NCBI GenBank assembly: GCA_910587205.1 | Contig: CAJULZ010000013.1 | Location: 1 to 33,985, forward strand | Direction: 5' to 3' | DNA length: 33,985 nucleotides | Origin: an uncultured Oscillospiraceae bacterium | Lineage (GTDB): Bacteria > Bacillota > Clostridia > Oscillospirales > Oscillospiraceae | Shown here: positions 7,904 to 14,436 of the stretch, piece by piece | Numbering within the stretch: the first letter of the stretch is position 1 | How the letters are laid out: the number at the start of each line of letters is the position of its first letter | Made by a program: the position numbers and the translations under genes | Notes under the pieces: generated by a model | Database searches by the model: none | Told to the model about the DNA's origin: nothing | The model's input: only the letters and a program-made list of their open reading frames with translations

Positions 7904-8215
7904 TCAGCCGCTGACCTTGGTGATCTCCACCTTGGTGTAGGGCTGGCGGTGGCCCTGGCGGCGGCGGTAATTCTTTTTGGGCTTGTACTTGAACACCAGC
8001 ACCTTTTTGCCCTTGCCGTTCTTCACCACGTTGGCGGTGACGGACGCGCCGTCCACGGTGGGGGCGCCGAACTTGGCGCTGTCGCCGTCCACGACGGCCA
8101 GGACCTTGTCGAAGGTGACGGTGTCGCCGGCTTCCACATTCAGCTTCTCGATGTAGAGGGTATCGCCCTCGGCCACCTTATACTGCTTGCCGCCGGTCTC
8201 GATGATTGCGTGCAT
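7904..8215 (-). CDS. rplU: Ribosomal protein bL21
   Basis: A 103-residue bL21, a 23S rRNA-binding protein of the large subunit. It begins MHAIIETGGKQYKV and ends with the basic tail KPKKNYRRRQGHRQPYTKV, both family hallmarks. The ATG at 8215 follows AAAGGAG. The longer reading from 8302 would run into the untranslated leader. It is the first gene of the rplU-prp-rpmA operon. Confidence 0.97.
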   Translation of the reverse strand: MHAIIETGGKQYKVAEGDTLYIEKLNVEAGDTVTFDKVLAVVDGDSAKFGAPTVDGASVTANVVKNGKGKKVLVFKYKPKKNYRRRQGHRQPYTKVEITKVSG

Positions 8216-8308
8216 AGCTGCACTCCTTTCCTTTATTACGGGCTCGCTGTCAGGGGCGGGGAACGCGTCCCACTTCTCTGTGGATAGACCACACCCGGTC
8301 AATGCGGC
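8216..8308 (-). other. 5' leader of the rplU operon
   Basis: About 93 bases lie between the predicted transcription start and the rplU start codon. An L21 leader RNA is known at this position in Firmicutes. The segment has a GGCCGC near its 5' end and GC-rich complementary stretches, but I cannot match it to the known consensus by eye. It also contains TGTGGATAG (8279-8287), one base from a DnaA box in reverse. Confidence 0.35.
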
Positions 8309-8314
8309 CTTAGT

Positions 8315-8343
8315 AGTATATCAACCCAAATTGGGAATGTCAA
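8315..8343 (-). promoter_or_regulatory. rplU operon promoter
   Basis: A perfect TTGACA (8338-8343 read on minus), a 17-base spacer and TATACT (8315-8320). The spacer holds an 11-base palindrome CCCAAATTGGG (8325-8335), a possible operator or simply an AT-rich promoter feature. Confidence 0.9.
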
Positions 8344-8374
8344 GGCTTTTCCCATTCCTTTTTAAAAAATACAG

Positions 8375-8403
8375 TTGACAGATGATAACAAACAGGCTAT
8401 ACT
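8375..8403 (+). promoter_or_regulatory. rpmH promoter
   Basis: TTGACA (8375-8380), 17 bases, TATACT (8398-8403). It is divergent from the rplU promoter, with only 31 bases between the two -35 boxes. It probably drives rpmH and perhaps the rnpA-yidD-yidC-jag run. Confidence 0.9.
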
Positions 8404-8409
8404 TTATCG

Positions 8410-8680
8410 GAAGGAAGAAGGATATCCTGAGGCGCAGGTTTTGAACAACCGGCCATATCTTCTCAGCATCATTCGGTGAAGGGGATGCTGACAGGAGAAG
8501 GCGAAAAGCGTGTAGCCTATAAAAGCGTGTAGTGAAGTAACCTTTTCTTGCTTCCTCCCCATTTTTTGATGCGCAATTCTGTGCGTATTCAAGCAGCCAA
8601 CCGCGCCCATTCCCGGGCGTTGTGGAGGGCGGCGCCCCGGGCGGGGCGTTCCGCCACATTATCACAGGAGGTGTTCCCGC
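8410..8680 (+). other. Long structured 5' leader of rpmH
   Basis: About 270 untranslated bases separate the predicted start of transcription from rpmH. They hold a direct repeat AAAAGCGTGTAG (8504-8515 and 8521-8532) and GC-rich hairpins shortly before the ribosome site, for example CGCCCC/GGGGCG around 8631-8648. No uORF of note and no known riboswitch class is recognised. Confidence 0.4.
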
Positions 8681-8815
8681 ATGGTTCGTACCTATCAGCC
8701 CAAGAAGCGCCAGCGCTCCAAGGTCCACGGCTTCCGCAAGCGCATGGCCACCGCCAACGGCCGCAAGGTTCTGGCCCGCCGCCGCGCGAAGGGCCGCGCC
8801 CGCCTGAGCCACTGA
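8681..8815 (+). CDS. rpmH: Ribosomal protein bL34
   Basis: A 44-residue basic protein that reads MVRTYQPKKRQRSKVHGFRK and continues with the RMATANGRKVLARRR core typical of bL34, ending RLSH. AGGAGG precedes the ATG. bL34 belongs to the 50S subunit and is classically the neighbour of rnpA near oriC. Unlike Bacillus, where rpmH is divergent from dnaA, here it runs in the same direction as dnaA. Confidence 0.97.
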   Translation: MVRTYQPKKRQRSKVHGFRKRMATANGRKVLARRRAKGRARLSH

Positions 8816-8890
8816 TGGCGCACACATCGGGATAATCCATACGACCGGGGCGCGGGAGATTTCCCTCGCCCCTTGGCGTTTATGCGCGGA

Positions 8891-9082
8891 GAAGCGGTCA
8901 GCGAGGGAGCTTGAACCGGAGCGAGGGCAAAAACCCAAGATTTGCGAAGCAAATCTGTATTTTGCCCGAGACGAAGGGAAAGCGACCGAGCGCCCTGACC
9001 GCTTCGCAGCGTAGCAGCGCCGGAGCAAGCTGTGCGCTGCTCCTCCTTCCCCCACAAAGCCTGAAAGGCGGCTTTGCGGGGG
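8891..9082. repeat. Nested inverted-repeat element between rpmH and rnpA
   Basis: The 316 bases between rpmH and rnpA hold no gene but several palindromes. Outer 11-base arms GAAGCGGTCAG (8891-8901)/CTGACCGCTTC (8995-9005) enclose GGGCAAAA (8925-8932)/TTTTGCCC (8960-8967) and the hairpin AGATTTGC-GAA-GCAAATCT (8938-8956). Two more hairpins follow: CAGCGC/GCGCTG (9015-9039) and a CCCCC/GGGGG stem (9049-9061/9070-9082). It has the look of an interspersed palindromic element or a folded mRNA spacer rather than a terminator, since no T run follows. Confidence 0.65.
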
Positions 9083-9131
9083 TCCAGAAACGCAAAACAG
9101 TCGTATGCCATTACCCCCAACGGAGGTCCGT

Positions 9132-9482
9132 ATGAAAAAGACCGTTTCCCTCAAGGAAAATCACCTGTTCCGCCGGGCTTACCACCGGGGAAAGACCGCC
9201 GCCGACAGCCGTCTCGCCCTTTACGCCCGGCGCAACGGGCAACGGGGCAGCCGCCTGGGGCTCACCGTGTCCACCAAGCTGGGTCATGCGGTGGTGCGCA
9301 ACCGCGTCCGCCGCCGCCTTCGGGAGATCTACCGTCTCAATGAGGACAGGCTCTCCGCCGGATGGGATGTGGTGGTGGTGGCCCGGGTGCGGGCCGCGTC
9401 CAGCGACTACCACCAGCTGGAACGCTCCTTCCTCAAGCTGGCGGACAAGCTGTCCCTGCTGAAAAAGGACGGCGGGCCATGA
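9132..9482 (+). CDS. rnpA: Ribonuclease P protein component
   Basis: The 116-residue protein subunit of RNase P, which assists the catalytic RNA in trimming tRNA 5' ends. The family motif RNRVRRRLREIYR (about 57-69) and the early LKENHLFRRAYHRG are clear. The ATG at 9132 follows GGAGGTC. The gene overlaps yidD by 4 bases (ATGA), the usual coupling of this pair. Confidence 0.97.
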   Translation: MKKTVSLKENHLFRRAYHRGKTAADSRLALYARRNGQRGSRLGLTVSTKLGHAVVRNRVRRRLREIYRLNEDRLSAGWDVVVVARVRAASSDYHQLERSFLKLADKLSLLKKDGGP

Positions 9483-9718
9483 AGCGCCTGCTGCTGGCCC
9501 TGATCCGCTGGTACCGGCGGGACATCTCCCCCTGCCGCCCGCCCTGCTGCCGGTTTATCCCCTCCTGCTCCACCTACGCGCTGGAGGCGGTGGAGGTCCA
9601 CGGCGCGGTGAAGGGAGGGGCGCTGGCGGCGTGGCGCATCCTGCGGTGCCACCCGTTCCACCGGGACAAAAACTTTATCTACGACCCGGTGCCCCCCAAG
9701 AGACCCAAACGAATTTAG
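9479..9718 (+). CDS. yidD: Membrane protein insertion efficiency factor YidD
   Basis: A 79-residue YidD-family protein. The hallmark is the Cys-rich CCRFIPSCSTYALEA followed by GAVKGGALAAWRILRCHPF, a hydrophobic amphipathic region thought to act near YidC at the membrane. Its place between rnpA and yidC is the standard order. The start overlaps the rnpA stop by 4 bases. Confidence 0.95.
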   Translation: MKRLLLALIRWYRRDISPCRPPCCRFIPSCSTYALEAVEVHGAVKGGALAAWRILRCHPFHRDKNFIYDPVPPKRPKRI

Positions 9719-9736
9719 ATTTTTAGGAGGCCAAAC

Positions 9737-11092
9737 ATGGATATTTGGCAAATCCTCATGACGCCGTTCAGCTGGATTCTGAAAACCTTCTGCCAGGTGT
9801 TCAACAGCTACGGCATCGCCTTGATCCTGTTTACTATCGTCGTTAAAATCATCCTGTTCCCCTTGAACCTCAAGGGTAAAAAAAGCATGATCAAGATGAA
9901 CGTAGTGAACGGCCAGCTCCAGGAGATCCAGAAGCGCTGCGGCAACGACAAGGAGCGCTACAATCAGGAGGTCCAGAAGTTTTACGCTGAGAACAACGTG
10001 AACCCCATGGGCGGCTGCGGCTGGTCTTTCCTCCCCATCGTTTTCCTGTACCCCCTGTACGCCATCATCCGCCGCCCGCTGAAGTACATGATGTGGCTCA
10101 CCGAGGACGCGGTAAAGGCGGTAGCCAACGCCTTGAACTGGACCCAGCTCAAGGGCGCGGAGTTCGCCGTAGGCGGCTATAACGAGCTGATGCTGGGCTC
10201 CATGATGAACGCCGGCAACCTGGAGGCCGCCAAGACCGCCGCCGCGGCCACCGGCGTGTCCGCCGCCAGCATGTTTGTCATCAACTTTAATTTCTTCGGC
10301 ATCGACCTGTCCCAGATCCCTCAGCTCAAGTTCTGGGAGGGCGGGATCACCTGGAACTCCGTGGGGCTGTTCCTGCTGCCCCTTATCTCCGCCGGGCTGG
10401 CCCTGGCCTCCATGTTCGTATCCCAGAAGACCAACCAGATGAACAAGGACCAGCAGGTAAAAACCAACTGGTCCATGATGCTGATGAGCCCGTTGATCTC
10501 CCTGTGGATCGGGTTTGCCATGCCCGCCGGCCTGTGTATCTATTGGATCGCCAACTCCCTTCTGATGATGGTACAGGAGGTTATCTGCGGCGCCATGCTC
10601 CGCAAGGACTACGAGGCCGCCCAAGAAGAGATAGCCGAGCAGCAGCGCAAGGCCAAGGAGGCCGAGAAGGAGCGCCGCCGCAAGGCCGCGGAGAAGAAAG
10701 CCGCCGCCATCGCCGCGGGCAAGTCCGGCAAGAAGCAGCCCACCGCCAAGCACAAGGGCAGCGACGTGGCCGCCAGCCGGGAAGGGATGCGCACCTACGC
10801 CCGGGGCCGGGCCTATGACCCCAACCGCTATCCTGTCACCCCCTACCGGGACCCCAACGGCCCCGCCCAGACTGTGGAGGAGGAACCCAAGGCCCTCACC
10901 GACGAGGACAAGCAGATCCTCTCCGAGACCAACCCTGAGCTGATGGCCCAGGCGGAGGCGGCGGAGAAGAAGGTCCCCGACCCGGATCCCGCCGCCCCCG
11001 CCGGGGACGCCCCTGCGGAGCCTTCCGGGGAAGATGACGAGGGCTATGAGGAAGCCTACGCCGAGGACGACGAGGACGGCGAACAGCAGTAA
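9737..11092 (+). CDS. yidC: YidC/Oxa1/SpoIIIJ membrane protein insertase
   Basis: A 451-residue insertase that places proteins into the membrane. TM1 (about 17-40) contains VVKIILFPLN, where a Lys takes the place of the groove Arg of SpoIIIJ. Further helices lie at about 92-112, 205-232 and 250-285. The loop between the second and third helices (about 113-200) is long. Residues 295-345 form a Lys/Arg/Glu/Ala-rich, probably helical tail, and about 370-451 is strongly acidic. No lipobox is present at the N-terminus, unlike SpoIIIJ. It follows yidD by 18 bases with an AGGAGG site and precedes jag. Confidence 0.95.
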   Translation: MDIWQILMTPFSWILKTFCQVFNSYGIALILFTIVVKIILFPLNLKGKKSMIKMNVVNGQLQEIQKRCGNDKERYNQEVQKFYAENNVNPMGGCGWSFLPIVFLYPLYAIIRRPLKYMMWLTEDAVKAVANALNWTQLKGAEFAVGGYNELMLGSMMNAGNLEAAKTAAAATGVSAASMFVINFNFFGIDLSQIPQLKFWEGGITWNSVGLFLLPLISAGLALASMFVSQKTNQMNKDQQVKTNWSMMLMSPLISLWIGFAMPAGLCIYWIANSLLMMVQEVICGAMLRKDYEAAQEEIAEQQRKAKEAEKERRRKAAEKKAAAIAAGKSGKKQPTAKHKGSDVAASREGMRTYARGRAYDPNRYPVTPYRDPNGPAQTVEEEPKALTDEDKQILSETNPELMAQAEAAEKKVPDPDPAAPAGDAPAEPSGEDDEGYEEAYAEDDEDGEQQ

Positions 11093-11134
11093 CATTCCAA
11101 TTTGATTCCATATCAGACAAAGGAGTGCAGTTTT

Positions 11135-11959
11135 GTGCTGAAATATATCGAAGTCACCGCCAAGACCGAGGACGAAGCCATCGCCAAGGGCCTGGCCCAG
11201 CTGGGACTGGATCGGGACGATGTGTCGGTGGAGATCCTGAACCGGGGCAAAGCCGGGTTCCTTGGCATTGGCTCCGTCCCGGCCAAGGTAAAGCTGACCT
11301 ACGAGGCCCCGGATGAGCCGGAACCCAAGCCTGAGCCCCCTGTGGCGGAAGAAAAGCCCGCTCCGGCCCCCAAAAAGCCGGAGAAACCCGCCCCACCCAA
11401 GACAGAGCGTCCCGCGCCCCGCCCGGAGCGGAAGCCTGCCCCCGCCCAAAAGGCGGCCCCGGTCCCGGCTCCCGCCCCCCCCAGGGGGGAGCCGGCGGAC
11501 GATGATGTGGCCGCCGCCATTGTAAAATTCCAGACGGGGCTGTTTGCCCACATGGGGGTGGAGGCTGTCCCCGTGGTCACCCGGGAGGGCGACACCTACC
11601 AGGTGGTGCTGGAGGGGGACGACATCGGCGCCCTCATCGGCCACCGGGGGGAGACCCTGGACGCCATCCAGCAGCTCACCGGCTACGCAGTCAACCGCGG
11701 CCGGAGCCACCGGGTGCGCATCCACGTGGACGCGGAGGGCTACCGCGCCCGCCGGGAGGAATCCCTCAACCGCCTGGCCCGCAAGACGGCGAGCAAGGTG
11801 GTGAAGTACCGCCGGAATATCACTCTGGAGCCCATGAACGCCTACGAGAGGCACGTGATCCACACCGCCTTGCAGGATTATCCCGGCGTGTCCACTTTCT
11901 CCACCGGTACCGAGCCCAACCGCCGCACCGTTGTCGCTTACGACCTCAGCAAGCAGTGA
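11135..11959 (+). CDS. jag: RNA-binding protein Jag/KhpB
   Basis: A 274-residue protein with Jag_N (about 1-55, KYIEVTAKTEDEAIAKGLAQ), a long Pro/Lys/Ala linker (about 60-125), a KH domain with the GxxG loop as IGHRGETLDAIQ, and a C-terminal R3H domain (RRNITLEPMNAYERHVIHTA). KhpB binds many RNAs and affects elongation and division in Gram-positives. The GTG at 11135 is chosen because AAGGAG lies 9 bases upstream. An earlier TTG at 11102 would add residues unlike the family. The usual next genes mnmE and mnmG are absent here. Confidence 0.93.
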   Translation: MLKYIEVTAKTEDEAIAKGLAQLGLDRDDVSVEILNRGKAGFLGIGSVPAKVKLTYEAPDEPEPKPEPPVAEEKPAPAPKKPEKPAPPKTERPAPRPERKPAPAQKAAPVPAPAPPRGEPADDDVAAAIVKFQTGLFAHMGVEAVPVVTREGDTYQVVLEGDDIGALIGHRGETLDAIQQLTGYAVNRGRSHRVRIHVDAEGYRARREESLNRLARKTASKVVKYRRNITLEPMNAYERHVIHTALQDYPGVSTFSTGTEPNRRTVVAYDLSKQ

Positions 11960-11967
11960 TCTGTTCC

Positions 11968-11994
11968 AAGGCCCCCGGCGGTGCCGGGGGCCTT
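11968..11994 (+). terminator. Terminator after jag
   Basis: Perfect arms AAGGCCCCCGGC/GCCGGGGGCCTT with a GGT loop, followed by a broken T-rich stretch. It should end the rpmH/rnpA-jag transcription unit with moderate to high efficiency. Confidence 0.8.
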
Positions 11995-12028
11995 GTCTAA
12001 ATTTTAATTTGTCAACGAGGTGATTTTG

Positions 12029-12658
12029 ATGGTGATCAGCGTATTGAAGCTGGGTCAAATCCGCACCAATTGTTATATCTTCCATGCCGCGGGATGCGGG
12101 ACCTGCGGCATTGTGGACCCTGGCGACCAGGGGGAACAGCTGGCGGAGTGGCTGAAGGGGCAGGGGCTGGAACCGGAGGCCGTACTCCTCACCCACGGGC
12201 ATTTTGACCACATCCTGGGCATATCCGGCCTGCGGGGGGCATGGCCCGGTCTGCCCGTATACTGCCATCCCGCTGACATCGATGAAGACGACACCACCGG
12301 GATGTTTGACCAGTACTATCCCACCGTCCACTCCTTTGGGAACATCACATTTTATCAGGAGGGCGACACGGTGGACGTCGCCGGGATCAAGGTGGAGGTA
12401 TTGGAGACCCCCGGGCATACCCCCGGCTCCGTGACCCTCCGCGCCGGGGACGTACTCTTTACCGGGGATACCCTGTTTGCCGGTTCCATGGGCCGCACCG
12501 ACTTGCCCGGCGGGGACGAAGGACAGATCATGGCCTCCCTCAAACGACTGGCGGAATTGGAGGGAGACTACCAAGTTCTTCCCGGCCATGAGGGGCAGTC
12601 CACCCTGGAGCGGGAGCGGCGGACCAACTACTGCCTGCGCGCCGCCATGGGGCGCTGA
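12029..12658 (+). CDS. MBL-fold hydrolase, glyoxalase II-like
   Basis: A 209-residue metallo-beta-lactamase-fold protein. The metal motif is HGHFDHILG (about 55-63). The later ligands lie in ETPGHTPGSV, GDTLFAGSMGRTDLPGG and LPGHEGQST. This is the small hydroxyacylglutathione hydrolase-like type common in Firmicutes, where the true thioester or other substrate is usually unknown. The ATG at 12029 sits 8 bases after ACGAGG. A possible GTG at 12020 overlaps that site. It is followed one base later by the hemZ start, so the two are coupled. Confidence 0.88.
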   Translation: MVISVLKLGQIRTNCYIFHAAGCGTCGIVDPGDQGEQLAEWLKGQGLEPEAVLLTHGHFDHILGISGLRGAWPGLPVYCHPADIDEDDTTGMFDQYYPTVHSFGNITFYQEGDTVDVAGIKVEVLETPGHTPGSVTLRAGDVLFTGDTLFAGSMGRTDLPGGDEGQIMASLKRLAELEGDYQVLPGHEGQSTLERERRTNYCLRAAMGR

Positions 12659-12659
12659 C

Positions 12660-14174
12660 ATGCGGATCTGGCTGACGGAACACAACTGGCCCTGGGAGCC
12701 GGAAAAATACCGTTTTCCCACAGAACAGATGCTGCTGACCCTGTTCCCCGGGGAGAAGCCGGAGTACCCCGCCGAAAGCCCAAAAAGCCTTCCTGGGGAG
12801 CGGGGTGTTATCATCACCCTCACCCGCGGGCCAAAGCTCGCCGGCATGAGCGTACTGGTGAAACTGGAGGACCGTTATGAAAACGGTGTAGTCCGCTTTC
12901 CCACAGAGAGACTGGACGAGGCGCCGGAGCAGGTCTACCACACTGTCTCCCACGCCTTGAAGCAGGCGTTTTACAAAGCGGGGACGGCCCTTCTGGGATA
13001 TGAGCTGCCCTGGGGTTCGCTGACGGGGGTGCGGCCCGTGAAGCTGCCCACAAGGGCCATGCTGGGGGGTAAAACCCCAAAGCAGGCGGAACGGGAACTG
13101 CGGGAGGTATACCGGGTGTCCCCACCCAGGGCGGCGCTGGCGGTGGAATGCGCCCAGGCCGCGCTGGCCGTGAACAATAGTCTGCAAAAAGGCGGCATGG
13201 CTCTCTATATCGGCGTGCCCTTCTGCCCCACCCGGTGCGCCTACTGCTCGTTTATCTCGGCGGATGTGAAGGGCTCGCTGGCACTGGTGGAGCCCTACGT
13301 GGAAAGGCTGTGTCTGGAAATTGAGTTTGCAGGAAATATCCTGCAAGATTATAAATTGCATATCTCCTGCGCCTACATGGGGGGCGGCACCCCCACTACT
13401 CTGGATGCCGCACAGCTGGACCGAGTGCTGTCCGCCATGGAAAACCACCTGCCCATGGAGCGGTGTGCGGAGTTTACCGTGGAGGCCGGCCGCCCGGATA
13501 CCATCACGGCGGAGAAGCTGGCGGTTTTGAAAGCCCACGGGGTGCGGCGCATCTCCATCAATCCCCAGACCATGGAGGACAAGGTGCTCCGGGCCATCGG
13601 GCGGGCCCATACCGCCGCCCAGATTGAGGAGGCCATGGCGCTGGCAGGGCGGTACTTTAGCGGCATGGTCAACATGGACCTGATCGCCGGCCTTCCCACG
13701 GACACCGCGGCCGGGTTTGGCCGCACGTTGGAGCGGGTGCTGGCCATGGCCCCGGCCAATATCACGGTGCACACCCTGGCGCTGAAAAAAGGTTCCCGGC
13801 TCACCGAAGAGGGCGGGGCGATGCCCTCCCCGGAGGAGGTGGAATCCATGCTGTCCCTGGCGTCGGCGCGCCTGCGGGGGGCGGGATACGCCCCCTATTA
13901 CCTCTACCGCCAGAAATATATGTCCGGCTCCTTTGAGAATGTGGGCTGGGCAAAACCGGGGACGGCGTGCGCCTACAACATCGTGATGATGGAGGAGCTT
14001 CAAACCGTGCTGTCCCTGGGGGCGGGGGGGATCACCAAGCTGGTGGACCCGGAGCGGAGGAAGATTGTCCGGCTGAACAACCCCAAGTACGCCAAGGAGT
14101 ACCTGGATGGCTGGGACAAGGTGGCCGCCGCCAAAGCGGCCGCCGCCCGGTTCCAGGCAGGGCTGGCAAAATAA
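12660..14174 (+). CDS. hemZ: HemZ-type radical SAM coproporphyrinogen dehydrogenase-like protein
   Basis: A 504-residue HemN/HemZ-family radical SAM protein. The [4Fe-4S] cluster motif is CX3CX2C at Cys189, Cys193 and Cys196 (FCPTRCAYCSF). A GGGTPTTL motif (SAM binding) and a VEAGRPD segment follow. The N-terminal 170 residues are the HemZ extension. HemZ is named for oxidative decarboxylation of coproporphyrinogen III in haem synthesis, but in anaerobes without a haem pathway its job is unsettled. It starts 1 base after the MBL stop with little ribosome site, consistent with coupling. Confidence 0.9.
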   Translation: MRIWLTEHNWPWEPEKYRFPTEQMLLTLFPGEKPEYPAESPKSLPGERGVIITLTRGPKLAGMSVLVKLEDRYENGVVRFPTERLDEAPEQVYHTVSHALKQAFYKAGTALLGYELPWGSLTGVRPVKLPTRAMLGGKTPKQAERELREVYRVSPPRAALAVECAQAALAVNNSLQKGGMALYIGVPFCPTRCAYCSFISADVKGSLALVEPYVERLCLEIEFAGNILQDYKLHISCAYMGGGTPTTLDAAQLDRVLSAMENHLPMERCAEFTVEAGRPDTITAEKLAVLKAHGVRRISINPQTMEDKVLRAIGRAHTAAQIEEAMALAGRYFSGMVNMDLIAGLPTDTAAGFGRTLERVLAMAPANITVHTLALKKGSRLTEEGGAMPSPEEVESMLSLASARLRGAGYAPYYLYRQKYMSGSFENVGWAKPGTACAYNIVMMEELQTVLSLGAGGITKLVDPERRKIVRLNNPKYAKEYLDGWDKVAAAKAAAARFQAGLAK

Positions 14175-14185
14175 AGGAGCCCCTT

Positions 14186-14416
14186 ATGGATGAGACCATC
14201 ATTGACGACGCCCTTCACTTTGTCAGGACTATGTTTCAGATGGGATGGAATCCGGTAAATAACAGTCTCCCGGGCAGCGGTCCTCAACGGACCGCTGCCC
14301 GGTCCGTTTTTGCGGCAAGGGAAGGCAAGGCCGCGCCTTACATTATAAAAAGAAATTGGGCCAAAACTATTGTCCCTGGGCCGGTTTTCTGGTATAATAA
14401 ATCAGTTGCGATTTAA
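14186..14416 (+). CDS. Possible small protein between hemZ and dnaA
   Basis: A 76-codon reading that begins with ATG after an AAAGGAG site 6 bases away, 11 bases past hemZ. Its first 35 residues (MDETIIDDALHFVRTMFQMG, then WNPVNNSLPG) look protein-like. The rest passes through the strong terminator at 14270-14311 and into the dnaA promoter. The original gene may have ended near the hairpin, or the 3' end may have been lost. I recognise no family. Confidence 0.35.
   Translation: MDETIIDDALHFVRTMFQMGWNPVNNSLPGSGPQRTAARSVFAAREGKAAPYIIKRNWAKTIVPGPVFWYNKSVAI
14270..14311 (+). terminator. Terminator after hemZ
   Basis: Perfect 14-base arms CCGGGCAGCGGTCC/GGACCGCTGCCCGG with loop TCAAC, then TCCGTTTTT. 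It insulates dnaA from the hemZ transcript. Confidence 0.93.
14370..14398 (+). promoter_or_regulatory. dnaA promoter
   Basis: TTGTCC (14370-14375), 17 bases, TATAAT (14393-14398), 38 bases before the dnaA start. I see no DnaA box (TTATCCACA) between it and the gene, so classical autorepression at this site is not evident. Confidence 0.75.
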
Positions 14417-14436
14417 TGATTTGAGGGGGCCCCGCC

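Noticed and set aside
8279..8287. TGTGGATAG, one mismatch to a DnaA box, in the rplU leader
   Set aside because: A single isolated box is expected by chance and does not make an origin. It is noted only in the leader entry.
8504..8532. Direct repeat AAAAGCGTGTAG considered as a CRISPR start
   Set aside because: Only two 12-base copies 5 bases apart, with no spacers and no cas genes.
8321..9154. Minus-strand open frame of 277 codons across the rpmH region
   Set aside because: It crosses rpmH, two promoters and the inverted-repeat element. Composition is not protein-like and no start signal is seen.
9407..12847. Minus-strand open frame of 1146 codons opposite rnpA, yidC, jag and the MBL gene
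   Set aside because: It is a shadow of high-GC genes on the other strand: composition rich in Gly, Val, His and Leu, no domain, no ribosome site, and it crosses several certain genes.
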